NCBI GenBank assembly: GCA_029964075.1
Contig: CM057129.1
Span: 10,841,430 to 10,905,429, forward strand
Origin: Patiria pectinifera
Lineage: Eukaryota > Echinodermata > Asteroidea > Valvatida > Asterinidae
Length of the DNA: 64,000 nucleotides
Reading direction: 5' to 3'
Below are positions 11,358-22,428 of the stretch, piece after piece (within the stretch, counting starts at the first letter, position 1; each line of letters begins with the position of its first letter). The position numbers and the translations under genes were made by a program. The notes under the pieces are model-generated. The model worked only from the letters and a program-made list of their open reading frames with translations, had not been told where the DNA came from and ran no database searches.

Positions 11358-13060
11358 TCCCCACTCATAGCCTAACATAACTGGAAGCACATCGACAATT
11401 TGGTTCTGTATCCGCCGTTGAGGGGCAAGGTAGGCCGTTTGGGTCTGAAGGTGGTAAAACATTAATTAGGTGTTGCGTCCTGCAGATTGATGGGAGATGG
11501 GTGAGATGGGGGGAGGTGGCCAAGCCTTGGTGAGAAAGGCTTGATAGGGTGAAAGTTGAACCCACGTCAGCTTACGGGCAGGTATGTTTGGGGCAGGGTC
11601 GTTGCCAAGTGCAGCGGTGAGGTCTGAGTACCCGATTTAGTAAACATGGTCTGCGCATTAAACAAGCGGCCAGCTCCTCATGCCAGACGGCGTAGTACGG
11701 AGGTCCTGTCCTCTTTGCCACTGGTTATAGCTGTCCCAACACCCCCACGTGATTTTTAAATATCCGATGGCAGATTTATTTCAGTTAAAATGTTATTGCT
11801 GTACGTTCCAATCGTATTCAAAATCATGGTCCCGGCCGGATGTTAAGATAGATACGATACGTCACTTCAAAGTCAGTGGCGTAACCCGGAAAGCTAGGGA
11901 GGGCGTGCCTCACCACTCAGCCTGCTTGGGATTCGGGGGAGGCGCTTAACTCTTTTGAATGCTTCTTCCAGACAATGAGGAATCTTAATTAAGGTCCTTT
12001 TAATAAACCACACCAATGAGTAATACTTTGCGACGTAATATCTCTCGAAAATACTAGGTACTCGACACTCGACACACCCGAGATAGGTACTGTCTGGAAT
12101 TGTTGGCAGTATTGTTCTGCTAGAAATCAGGCGCACTCAGTGGCACACTTAGCGATTATTTTGGACTTTCGTTAGAATATGGGCTACCGTCTTTTCAAAT
12201 TCTCTCAGTATGTATTCTTATAGGCCAGCCTATTTTAGCGGGAAAAACTGTTGGTTGTAATAGGCAGAAAATTGATGAGTGAATTACTAAAAACAGTGGC
12301 ACTCGATAGGTAATACCCAACGAAAAACAAATGTCACTACCCGACTGTTTATGTTGTAAAAATAGATTTACTCTTCCTCTTCCTGTCGACGAAACTATTA
12401 TTAGAAAGGGGAGCAACAACACTCTAGCATTAAATAAGCACCCCTTTCTCCGCCTCAGCATAATTGGTTCGGGATCCGCCGTTGGCTGCCCAGGGGTGGT
12501 TAGGAGGAGAAATGATGGTGGGGGCAGGGGCTCAATATGGGGATTCGTGCTTGGCTTGGAGATCAGGCTATTGAAGGCTAGCGTTTCCTAAGGAAAGAAG
12601 TTTGTTGCACATGGTAGGATCCAAACAGTTGGGATAAGTTTGGGATTAGGTTTGATTAGGCGAGGGTCAAGATCAGAGTTGGCATAATTATGTGTTTGGT
12701 TTTAGGTATAGGTTGGGCTCAATAAGCAGAGATGGGAGTGCCTCAATAAGCGGGCTGGGGGTTCTGCAGGTGCATGGTCGATTGCATGACGAGAAGTTGG
12801 CCGGGCCGAGCGCAAGTTTGACTAGTGGATGGGGATAGACATGGTTGTAATTAAGTTGCCTTTGGGAACGGCTGGGTTCTGCAAAATAAGTAAACTTCAT
12901 CGTAAGAGGGCGGCAACTGTACATGGACCTGATATTATGCACGCAATATATTGAAGTACTTATTACTTTTTTCTTTTCAAGCTATATTATTACGCCTTCG
13001 TTTTTCTATCAAAAATGTAGACTGCATAACCTGACTACAAAATACTAGCCACCAAATGCG
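11358..13060. repeat. Beta block middle, copy A
   Basis: Non-coding DNA repeated at about 27720-29440 (unit B), 45680-47330 (C) and 56360-58010 (D). It runs from the sequence interrupted by the 4.1-kb transposon to the promoter. Recognisable stretches include GATACGTCACTTCAAA near 11858 and a G-rich piece near 12590-12780; part of the latter is also found alone at about 39515-39670. I see no coding signal. Confidence 0.7.
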
Positions 13061-13474
13061 TGGCTCCGTTAAATAACACGAAGCGCAAAACAAACACTGA
13101 TTGAATCACGTAAGGCCGGTGTACGTCATTATTCTATCCACCAATCGGAGTTAGTCAGCCAACAAGTCGGTGACCACAAGTGAGTGGTCTGTGATTGACA
13201 AGTGCCAATCACAATTCACGTGTTTGAATGTGTCACCGACATCCATACAATCATTCCACCAATTAGATGCGTCTATTTGAGTGTCGGTGATACAAGCTTC
13301 GGGTTTAACGTGTGTCAATGTAACATTGACATCATTTCCGTCTCAAAAATATGGAGCGAGTCAGTAATGTGTGATTGACAGCGCGCAGGGGGCCAATCAC
13401 AAACCGGGCATGCAAGTTCCTCAGTCACTGCTCGGGAACTCGACGTCAATATTTAAGTCACTAGCTACCGGCTC
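13061..13474 (+). promoter_or_regulatory. Distal promoter of copy 2
   Basis: This block is conserved in four places, each 3.6-6.9 kb upstream of a C1q coding exon. It has two GTGATTGACA sites (13191-13200 and 13371-13380), the core of a PBX-MEIS (TALE homeodomain) composite site. Each is followed by an inverted CCAATCAC (13205-13212 and 13393-13400) that also reads as a CCAAT box. An inverted pair GTCACCGACA / TGTCGGTGA lies between them. TATTTAAG at 13450-13457 is a TATA-like box, and TCACTCC about 25 bp downstream is an initiator-like start. Assignment as a promoter is inferred from motif order and conservation. Confidence 0.6.
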
Positions 13475-13558
13475 ACTCCTCACAACGACCGCAGCTCATG
13501 TCCACGTCCAGACGACAACCCGAGAGAACTGTATGCAAGATTGAACAAGAATTGCACG
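13475..13558 (+). other. Leader exon 1 of copy 2 (5' UTR)
   Basis: About 84 bp from the presumed start to a strong splice donor CACG|gtgagtgt at 13559. The exon and the donor are conserved upstream of copies 3 (to 30050), 4 (to 47843) and 5 (to 58517). It holds a short upstream ATG frame beginning MSTSRRQPE. If joined to leader exon 2 that frame reaches a TGA before the main ATG, so it would be a short uORF. Confidence 0.55.
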
Positions 13559-15371
13559 GTGAGTGTTTGAAACAATCTTTTACGATAATTCTGCAAACTC
13601 TGGGATAGATCTTTTGTGATATATGATATTAACACAATGTGCTTATAGCCAAAACAGTGCGCTGCAAATATTTCCGACCACGATGATTCCATTTCCATAC
13701 GGTTATTCGATAACTTGTTATGTAATGTTGGTGCTTGAATCATAACCAGGTATTATGTTGCAGAGACTACAGCTGAATTAGCTCTTAGTCTGAACAGTTG
13801 TTGCGGATACAGACCAACATTTTGTGAGGCCAAAATCAGGCAATAATAATAGCTAAGAGCAAATAGTCTCGAGTTTTTTATTTGTTCGGAATAAAGGATT
13901 CCTGTCTGACAATATTCCAGCTGCTACTTACATAGTGCACTCTCGACGCATTTTAATTGCCCTAAATACTGAATAGTGAAACACAACACTATAAATTCCT
14001 GGAAGTTTTATAGTTTTTATTGCAATTCAGATTCGCCGGTTTTCCAGTCAAACATGGCTGTAGCTTTTGCAAGAGTGTATTACATCAAGTTCCTTATTGT
14101 TATTGAAGTTCATGCACTTTCACAATTTTGTCAGATGATAAATTTAAACCTTATCGTGTTTAACGAAAGAAATCTTGTGAAAGCTCGACCGCCCATAATA
14201 TCAGTATGATCAATCACCTCCTATATTTTCTTGCTAGTTTTCCCTGTTTATTGTCAAACCTGAAATCCCGATACGATGCGCTCACCTTTTCCCCCCGGAA
14301 ATCACTCTAGCTAATACAGGATAAAAGGTTATGTGGAAGTTGACCACGGAAAAACGTTTAAAGGAAATCGTGACATCTGAAACATCCTGTCCTATGTTGT
14401 GTTATTGAAAATTGGGATAATCTCAATACCTTTTGCGTAATGTAATGTTTTTTTTTTTTTAAACTGTATTTTTTAAACCACTTCTGTTTATGGGTGCAGG
14501 CCAGCAAATCAGTCCGAAATTGTCAAAACACGAACTGCATGCCCTCATATTCTTCAGAATTAGAGCATTTTGAAGGCTGTGAAAAAGGTTTGAAGCCGTA
14601 CAGAGGACTGCTAGCTCGTATTTCTGTGAAATGTGGATGATGATTCGGCCCTAAAATGCCTTTATTTTGCAATGGACAGTTGGCGTCCATTTTCAAAATG
14701 GCGATGGGCTTCAGGACTGCTTTTAGGGGTGATCATCTTTGATCACCTAGATGATTGAACCCCAGAAAATTGAACAGAAAATGAAGGATGATGAAATAAT
14801 CTTTAATTTGATGTACGTCTTGAACAGTCCTCAAAATGTTATGTGTATTTTACCTGAATTTCTGAAGTGGGGACATAAAACTTTTAACATTGGGGTCGAT
14901 TGGAATATATTACTGGTCTGCAACGATAGGTCTAAGCGTTACTTTCAAGCGTTGCAGGATAAAAGTGTCAATTGTCAGAATATACTTTAGGGCGCAACGA
15001 ATAAATCGGATCATGATCACACACGTTTTATTCATGTTTAAATTGCCCCCGTACATGCAAACAAAACAGAAACAGGAGGAAAAAAGGGATAAAAAGAAAA
15101 AGAAGAAAGAGGTGCGAATATCATATTTGTGTTAATTTAATTGGTTGTGGTGCAAATGTCCCTAGGCACCCTCAAAAAATTATCAATCGGGAAAATGATA
15201 TTGGGGGGGGGGTGTGCTTTGTCCTCCTCTACACAAACAAAAATCCTGGCGACGCCCATGCCTGTCTACATTTGTAGAATCTTGTTAAGAGTTGAGGTTT
15301 GCACAAATTATTCGAGCGTCAATTTAGATTTTGCATCTTTCCTTAAAAAACAAACACTTTCTTGTCCTATT
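13559..15371. other. Leader intron of copy 2, first part
   Basis: Intron-like, AT-rich sequence whose copies lie at about 30051-31080, 47844-49640 and 58518-60120. Landmarks are CAAAACAGTGCG near 13649 and a GATTCGCCGGTTTTCCAGTC stretch near 14031. Polypurine and G runs occur near 15070-15210. No coding signal. Confidence 0.55.
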
Positions 15372-16918
15372 ACACTCAGACACGAATACATGTACAATCA
15401 AAACATCATTAACCAATATATTGGATTTGCCGCAGCCTGAATGTGTTTATTAAATCTTCATGCCAAATCAAAGCATGTTTTGTTTTCCGTTTCACCATAC
15501 GCACCACCAACATACATAGACGGCCAGATACCAGTCTTTCATTGCTGAAATCCTTTGGGCAAACTGGCTCTTACAAACCATTGGGTTGATCAGGCCCACC
15601 GAACCTGGGGTACATAACCGGGCCCCCACTCCGGATCCACTTTAAACCTTACCTGGGGTAATAACGGTCACCCACTCCGAAAACCACCTGTGGTATATCC
15701 ACGCCCCTTCCAAATTGTTCCGAAATTGATAGGACACTTGTAAAAACTTTTAAAGTAATTTCCTTAATTGAAACACAAAGTTCGCTGGCATAAATAACTG
15801 GAATGCTTCGCGGTCGGAACCGACTTCGTGGAAGCAAACCCTAGCCGGCACAGGCTGGGTTATTGTTGTAAAAGTTTGGAATTAAACAATTATAAATCAA
15901 TGTCAGCACATTTCACTGGACAGGCTCAGCGACCCTGGAATATGGCTTGCCGAACCCTGTCCCACGACCACAGTCGGCGCCACCCGCGCACTAGGGCGCA
16001 GCCCAAGGGACGAAGGACAGCCACCCCAAAGCGAGCAGTCCAGGGAAATGAAAATGTAGTCATATTTAATAATACAAACTACGCAAAACACCATTTATGC
16101 AAGACTGCAGGTTGTCTCTAAATAACTGAGTACCTTCCGGGGACAAATGAACCCCATCAAAGGGGAAAAGCTGAGAAGGACACGACTCAAATTGATGATG
16201 ATGTAAAATGTACGCATTCAATCTGTAAGCCATAGCCCTGGCCCATTTATTCAATGTGAGTCGTTTTTTATTGATACTGGCATTGGACTGTGCGCCTTAA
16301 TAAAAGAGCCTTGGTAGAATATCGGACCAAACCAGGCAGACAGATGGATAACGAGTCCTGAACTCTTCCATGAGTAACCTAATACGCTGGCGCATACAAA
16401 AATAATCAATGGAAACAAGGTCATTAGTACCTAGGTGCATTATTACGACCGTAGGAGCCATGCCATGAGCCATAGCGTCAAGGCGACGTAACAATGGCAG
16501 CAAATTGCCTATCCCTACCCCACCTTTTCCCATCCAGTGTATTTGTGCCTCGCAATCCATGTTCTTCTGAGCTCTGCGAATAATAGAATCACCCACGATC
16601 CATACTGTACCTGTACATAGTGATAAAATTGAAATAGACATTTTCGCGGCATGACCATGCAGTTACTCCAGGAAAATGACACTGCGGGATTGTTGTACAT
16701 GTATAGGTGTTAACCGCATCCGAACGCTAACGACCGATATTTTGAAATTGCAGTAAGGGGCCCTGAAAGTTGGGGTCGTAATGCAATAAACTTGTGCAAT
16801 GCCCGCACGGGACAGATACAAGAAATCTGTAGTTGGGTCTGGAAATTATTTACTTTGGAAAATAGCCCACAACTGACTGATAAGTTGCTATAGTAGAAGA
16901 GACTAGACCCAGTAATGA
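15372..16918 (-). mobile_element. Ngaro-related fragment (older, incomplete)
   Basis: Read on the minus strand, it carries a small piece like a tyrosine recombinase (CPVRALHKF, near 16800). This is followed by an SGNH-hydrolase-like region (about 16640-16070) with the landmarks GDSI, GTND and DGVHLSPEG, then about 700 bp of non-coding tail. That order matches the 3' half of Ngaro elements. Unit C lacks it at the corresponding place (about 49640-49800), which shows insertion. It is broken, without its 5' half, and clearly older than, and a different lineage from, the element at 19322-26160. The tail (15372-15975) is shared with the fragment at 40534-41521. Confidence 0.6.
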
Positions 16919-17959
16919 AATAACCATTTATCGTGTTAGCGATAACAAAATAAATTTGATTGATTTTGAGTATCTTTTTAATCAACAATTAACAAACTGG
17001 TTAATATATTCTAAATATGAAAAAAGTATATTTTTGCGCAATAAACCTCATGCATTTTGGGCGAGTGCTCAAAATGTCATTCTTCTGTAATCTAGCCACC
17101 TAACAATGTTCCTGTCATGTTTCCTTCCCTGACAATTAAAACAAAAATGTGTACATTGCTTCATGAAATTTTATCAAACGTCATGTCATTTTATCATTTG
17201 TTTTAACACTGCCACATAATATTTTCGAGGGCGCCACTGATCTGGCTAAACTGCCGAATTTTATTAAACATGAATGACTTTTGTGAACGTAAGAATGAAA
17301 TTGAATTCCCGAATTGGACTGAAATCCAAAGTAAAATAAATTCAATGCAAATACGTCAATTGCCTACTTCTTTAAGCGTATAGTGCAGATACCCTTAAAT
17401 AATTTGATCGTTCGCTAAATTCAACTGGGTTTGAGAATGCTTGCGCGTTTGTATGCGAATTTGAAAAAAGTGTTTACACATTGAATGAGCAATGTGTGAA
17501 ATTGAACATGAAAAAACATATTAAAAATAAGAATATGCTGTTTTAAAAACTCAGATAATTATGCTTTCAAAAATGATTCAATGCCTTACTAGTGCCTCAA
17601 AAATACACAGGTTTTTTTTGTATAATGAATTTGAATAAATTGTATAATGAATTTGAATAAAGGCTTTCATGACAGCATTTGAATCAATTTATTGTTGATT
17701 TCAGGGAGCATTCAGGTTCCAGAGAAAAATGTCACAAAGCGTCATGAAAACATGTTGCTTTTTCTGGGCGTATCCGGTCACGAAAATGCAAATAATATTT
17801 AACCATTGTTTTTATTTGTGAATAATTGTTCCTTTTTTCGAATGATTATTGATCACAGTGAAAAAAACCCTTAAAGTTGTATTAAAATCAATGATTAAAG
17901 TGTTTCTTTCTTTACTCAAGCATAAACGTTACCAGATGTCTTTGTTTATTATTTTTCAG
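16919..17959. other. Leader intron of copy 2, second part
   Basis: AT-rich sequence repeated at about 49800-51426 (unit C), partly at 31260-32880 (unit B, in two rounds) and partly at 61240-61636 (unit D). It contains a short tandem duplication TGTATAATGAATTTGAATAA at about 17618-17662. It ends in a strong acceptor tract TTATTATTTTTCAG. Confidence 0.55.
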
Positions 17960-18027
17960 CCTCCAGTGAACTCCTTTTGATCTCTTCTTGGACCTGATCT
18001 TCAAGACATTAAGACCGAACCATCGAG
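17960..18027 (+). other. Leader exon 2 of copy 2 (5' UTR)
   Basis: A 68-bp segment between TTTTTCAG and GAG|gtcggt. The same 68-bp length and borders recur before copy 4 (51427-51494) and copy 5 (61637-61704), with few changes, while the adjoining intron is less conserved. It contains an in-frame TGA, so it is non-coding. The donor gtcggt is weak, so the exon call is tentative. Confidence 0.45.
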
Positions 18028-18171
18028 GTCGGTGTGATGATGTTTAATTGATTCTATCATGACCTTGGAAAGGGCGTGCCGTCACATAAGAAACAAAATG
18101 TAATTCGGTCTCCTTTACAAACTTTTATCGTCGGGCAAAACAATAATACTAACAAGTGTGGATTGCCCGTA

Positions 18172-18185
18172 GTTGCCATGACAAC
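18172..18185 (+). promoter_or_regulatory. RFX X-box-like palindrome upstream of copy 2
   Basis: GTTGCCATGACAAC matches the RFX X-box pattern (GTTRCCATGGYAAC) at 13 of 14 positions. TTTAAAAA follows 5 bp later (about 18190), a possible TATA-like box. The same place in copy 4 has the perfect palindrome GTTGCCATGGCAAC, and copy 5 has a weaker version. It could belong to a proximal alternative promoter. Confidence 0.4.
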
Positions 18186-18360
18186 AGATTTAAAAAGAAC
18201 CCTCCTTTTTACCTACATGTTATCCCCTTGCTCTCGGATAGGCCACTGCTGACACATTCTCTGAATAATGATTCTTCCAAATTATGTCTCGTATACAAAT
18301 TCTTCAGTTTATGTAGTGATTTTGTTTGTAATTTTAGGCCCTGTACTGTTTTCCTTTCAG

Positions 18361-19197
18361 ATGAAGATCTGCGTGGCCACCATTCTGTCAATCGCCCTCC
18401 TTCTGGGTAACTCTGTTAAGCTCCGAGCTTCCGTTACTGGGCCGGTTCCCTCGGATGGCGATGGTCCTGCGACTCAGGTGTGTCAGCAGTGCTGCCAGGG
18501 ACCTGCTGCAATACCCGGCATACCAGGTCTGCCTGGGCCAGTAGGACCGATGGGGCCGCACGGTCAGCCGGGGTCAAAGGGCGATGCTGGTCAGCAAGGT
18601 GACATTGGCCCTATTGGACCTATGGGTGAGCGGGGAGCACCTGGGAACACTGGGTCTAAAGGTGATGATGGGATTGGTCTGCCCGGCAAGATAGGTCCGA
18701 GAGGGCTACCTGGTTTTGTTGGAGGAACTGGGGAAACTGGTGTCAAAGGTCAGAAGGGCGAGCCAGGGGAGACACCAGAAGACTCCAAACAGCGGGTGGC
18801 ATTCACCGTGGTGAGGACAAGCAGCTCGGATACCTCTACGAGTCACGACACCCGTTTGCCCTTCCAGCAGACCGAGACGCTTCTGCCAGGTACCATCTTC
18901 GATCTCGAGACCGGCACGTTCACCTGTAGTGTGCCGGGCACCTACGTATTTACGTTCTCTGTTCTTAAGCATAGCAACAGCGATTACCTTCACGTCCATC
19001 TTGGTAAAAACGACTACAAGGTGATCACTACCCATGGTATATCAAATCAACGAGGTCAGTTTTCTGGAAGCGCAGTGCTGGTTCTGCAGCGTGGAGACAC
19101 GGTGTATGTTACCATGCGCGGTAGGGCGTTTAGTAGTCCCACCAGTCACTACACCTCATTCAGTGGCTTCCTCCTTTACCCGGAATCATTTAATTAA
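18361..19197 (+). CDS. Secreted collagen-like C1q-domain protein, copy 2
   Basis: 278 residues, intact. Residues 1-23 form a signal peptide ([18 protein letters not shown]). A cysteine cluster VCQQCC (40-45) probably makes inter-chain disulfides. The collagen stalk runs 53-138: 17 Gly-X-Y triplets, a two-residue break GI (104-105), then 11 triplets. Two residues before the stalk, GPAAIP has Ala where a Gly would extend the repeat. The C1q domain is 145-275 with [16 protein letters not shown] (Cys189), [13 protein letters not shown] and SFSGFLLY. The start is the ATG right after the acceptor TTTCCTTTCAG. An in-frame upstream ATG-less extension exists but is intron-like. By family (C1q, CTRP, other sC1q proteins) it should form trimers or higher oligomers and bind ligands outside the cell; the ligand is unknown. 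Confidence 0.93.
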   Translation: MKICVATILSIALLLGNSVKLRASVTGPVPSDGDGPATQVCQQCCQGPAAIPGIPGLPGPVGPMGPHGQPGSKGDAGQQGDIGPIGPMGERGAPGNTGSKGDDGIGLPGKIGPRGLPGFVGGTGETGVKGQKGEPGETPEDSKQRVAFTVVRTSSSDTSTSHDTRLPFQQTETLLPGTIFDLETGTFTCSVPGTYVFTFSVLKHSNSDYLHVHLGKNDYKVITTHGISNQRGQFSGSAVLVLQRGDTVYVTMRGRAFSSPTSHYTSFSGFLLYPESFN

Positions 19198-19321
19198 TTA
19201 ACTAATCTTCACCTCGCATAAATATGCAAGAGCAGTGCCCCCCCCCCCAAAAAAAAAAAAAAAATTTCGCTTTCCATTTTGCCGATACAATAACCAATAA
19301 TTAAATATAAATTAAATACGC
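19198..19321. other. 3' flank of copy 2 (short remnant)
   Basis: Only about 120 bp of the usual 3' flank remain, ending at the Ngaro element. It includes a C run followed by an A run (about 19239-19264). The next approximately 4 kb of alpha block found after copy 1 is missing here. Confidence 0.6.
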
Positions 19322-19839
19322 ATGTTTTAATCAACCTTCTTCAACCGGAATACCAAAGATTAAGGGCAAACCGGATACATAGAGCACATTAACATTAACA
19401 TTAAACATTAGGAGGTACCCATGACCACCTCACGTAGTTTGATGCTCACAAGAAAACTGATTGTGATACCCAAGACCACAATGACGATAGTGATACCCAG
19501 TGACCACTACCCACCAACAACGGCCGTTGTGAAAGCCTGTTAAATCAAGCGATGAAACCAGTTAACAGGTAAGGTGCTATAACTTCAGCACTTAATTAAA
19601 AACACATTCCCCACAGCAGGCACATGTAGTGGGGGTATAGCCATTGTGGTAAATCATAGGCTATACATGTACATGTAGATTCGAGATTAACATGTTACTG
19701 GATCAGCCCATGAGGCACATCACGGGCCACAATGAATTTAGTTACCAAGTTGAATTTAGTTAAGTACACTGTAGTCAAATGTTCACTCAAAACCAGCATT
19801 ATGGGGCTCGTTCTCTTCTGGGGCACCAATAAAAATGCC
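19322..19839. repeat. Ngaro repeat B2
   Basis: 518-bp direct repeat, outermost at the element's 3' end, near-identical to B1 at 20358-20875. The shared part starts ATGTTTTAATCAACC and ends AATAAAAATGCC on the + strand. Confidence 0.9.
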
Positions 19840-19937
19840 CAGAAATAACCACTGTTGTGCCCCAAACAATAGTGCTGTACTAAATACAGAATATCCCCCT
19901 CTCTTCCACCATGGAGGAATGTAGGGGAGGAGGTGGG

Positions 19938-20294
19938 AAAAGTTTTCAATCGAGCGTTGATGTTTCTAGATTGAAGCCGTGACTAAAAGTGAATCCGCGC
20001 ACTCCCGATAGAAAACAATGCGCTGATTGGCTGCCGCGCAATCCTAGCGCGGCAAAATAAAGGGAGAGTGCATACAACGTCCGCAATGAAGTTTGCGCAC
20101 GTCCCGCAAGCGATGTTCTGCTTTTATTGGTTGCCCAGGGGTGTTCAGAATCCCAATTTGCATACAACCTTCCTTAATCAGGATACTCATGCACACTGTA
20201 TGCTGTACAATTATTGAACTCCCACAAGTACGACCAAATTGGATTTTGCGCTGAGTATAATAAATTTTACCAGTTATATGGTAAAATGTGTTAT
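19938..20294. repeat. Ngaro repeat A2
   Basis: 357-bp direct repeat matching A1 at 25804-26160, lying between B1 and B2. The B1-A2-B2 order at the 3' end and A1 alone at the 5' end is the diagnostic Ngaro/DIRS-order arrangement. Confidence 0.9.
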
Positions 20295-20357
20295 ACTCAT
20301 ACTACAAAAAGGAATCACGCAGGAGAAAAGTTTGTTGTGTCTCTCGCCACAGCTTCA

Positions 20358-20875
20358 ATGTTTTAATCAACCTTCTTCAACCGGAATACCAAAGATTAAG
20401 GGCAAACCGGATACATAGAGCACATTAACATTAACATTAAACATTAGGAGGTACCCATGACCACCTCACGTAGTTTGATGCTCACAAGAAAACTGATTGT
20501 GATACCCAAGACCACAATGACGATAGTGATACCCAGTGACCACTACCCACCAACAACGGCCGTTGTGAAAGCCTGTTAAATCAAGCGATAAAACCAGTTA
20601 ACAGGTAAGGTGCTATAACTTCAGCACTTAATTAAAAACACATTCCCCACAGCAGGCACATGTAGTGGGGGTATAGCCATTGTGGTAAATCATAGGCTAT
20701 ACATGTACATGTAGATTCGAGATTAACATGTTACTGGATCAGCCCATGAGGCACATCACGGGCCACAATGAATTTAGTTACCAAGTTGAATTTAGTTAAG
20801 TACACTGTAGTCAAATGTTCACTCCAAACCAGCATTATGGGGCTCGTTCTCTTCTGGGGCACCAATAAAAATGCC
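20358..20875. repeat. Ngaro repeat B1
   Basis: Inner copy of the 518-bp repeat, directly downstream (in element sense) of the SGNH hydrolase part. Confidence 0.9.
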
Positions 20876-20924
20876 AAACGCGAAAAGCGACCACATAAGA
20901 AACAAGCACCATCACTGCGGGAAC

Positions 20925-21416
20925 TTACATTAGCGACAAAAAGCAGGAGCGCAAATTTTCTCGAAAGGCTGCATTACCCTCCGGAGAGAGGTGAACCCCA
21001 TCTCTCCGGTAGAGGTGAGCGGCAGACCAATGAAATTGGGGGTGATCAAGTACACTGATTCCCAGCCTGCGACATTGTGACCTAGCCCAGCGGTTAGTCG
21101 CTCGCCGTATGTGTTCCATGGATTTTTGGGATTGGGCACCATAGTAAAATAGCCGGGGTAATATACATGACCAAACAAGGTTGGTGTTAGGAAATCTCTC
21201 CCGACATTCTGCCAGCATGAAGGCTAGAGTATGCCGAATCGCATAGAAGTTGAGCTGCACTAAGTCATTAGTACCAACATGCATTACTATAATGTCAACA
21301 TCACCAATGCCGTCCAACAAATATGCTAATTGATTCAAGCGTGCTCCACTTCGCCCATTCCATTGCACAGGGATACCCATATCATATGCTGCCCATCGAA
21401 CCAGTGAATCCCCCAC
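20925..21416 (-). mobile_element. Ngaro part: SGNH/GDSL hydrolase
   Basis: A 163-residue frame with the SGNH blocks: GDSLV near the start, MHVGTNDLV in the middle, and DGVHLSPEG near the end carrying the D-x-H pair. This hydrolase is a known accessory gene of Ngaro elements; its role in their cycle is not settled. Its conservation next to the recombinase part supports the family call. A diverged homologue is in the fragment at 15372-16918. Confidence 0.8.
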
Positions 21417-21458
21417 TATCCCAGCACAGCGTTGCTCATGTGGATGAACACCTACAAA

Positions 21459-22400
21459 TCAAATAAAATTATTTGCTAAAACCCTGTGAAAATTGACTAT
21501 GGGGTAGGGGCGGAGGTAACTGGCTAGCGCGTCTGACCGCCATCGACCCATACGCTGTATGTCTGTTAAGGGAAGGCCCAATGCATATGCAGTAGATGCT
21601 GCCCCCATACGAAATGAGTGGGATCTATAATGTGAATTCGTGATGCCACAGCCTGACAACGCAGACTGCAAAACTCTATTGAACTGGTAACGAGTAAGTG
21701 GTTGACTATCAATGTGACAAAAGAGGGGGCCTTGTGTTCTTGGGCGATTTTGAACAGATTGTTGAAGCGCTGCAACAGGGCAGAGAGTGGCATCAGCCCA
21801 CCGACCTACAAGAACAATTTGAGGTGGGCCACGCTGATTTGTCTTAGACTGGCGCAGTGCCAACGTTACTGACTCGCAGCCGTTGGAGAAGCGTATGTCT
21901 GAAATGTGCAAAACTGCAGGCTGCACATCCCCCCGCTAATTTGCCGTGAACTCACTAACTCGTAAGAAACCGAAAAATGCAAGAAGCATAGCAGAGCGAA
22001 ACAATGTCACTTCAAAATGTGATGAACAAACTTCAGGCAAAATTGCCATAATGCGCGAAAGCAGCGCCAGCGATATTGGTGACCTGCGGTCTCTTCGCGA
22101 AACCCCACGCCTACAACCTTCGAGTAATTTTGTAACCATATACGAATCAGTTGGGTCTGGTCTGCCCGTTAACTTGTACTTACAACTTACCCCCGCGACG
22201 TATGTTGCAATTGTTGATGGGGAATATCGCCGGATGGAAAGCCAGGCGATGAACTCACCTATGCACTGCGGATTCACGACCCGACTACTGTGTGTGGATT
22301 GAAGGAAACCACAAAAAGTATTCCACCCCGAATTGTATGCCTTGTGTGTATTTCGCGCAAAATCCAACTGTAGCAACCTATGTATTTCCTGATCTACCAT
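21459..22400 (-). mobile_element. Ngaro part: tyrosine recombinase
   Basis: Region with tyrosine recombinase character. It has an N-terminal SAM-like core-binding segment, LCPVAALQQ, the H-x-x-R signature as HSFRMG, a GRW element, and a terminal tyrosine in SYLRPY. In Ngaro elements this enzyme inserts the circular DNA copy, in place of a DDE integrase. Confidence 0.8.
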
Positions 22401-22428
22401 ACTTGGGGAAGAATTGGAAGCAGAGTCA

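Noticed and set aside
18706-19035. Minus-strand frames opposite the C1q exons (also at 37150-37626 and 62312-62782)
   Set aside because: Shadows of the conserved coding exon; they vary exactly with the + strand codons and have no domain.
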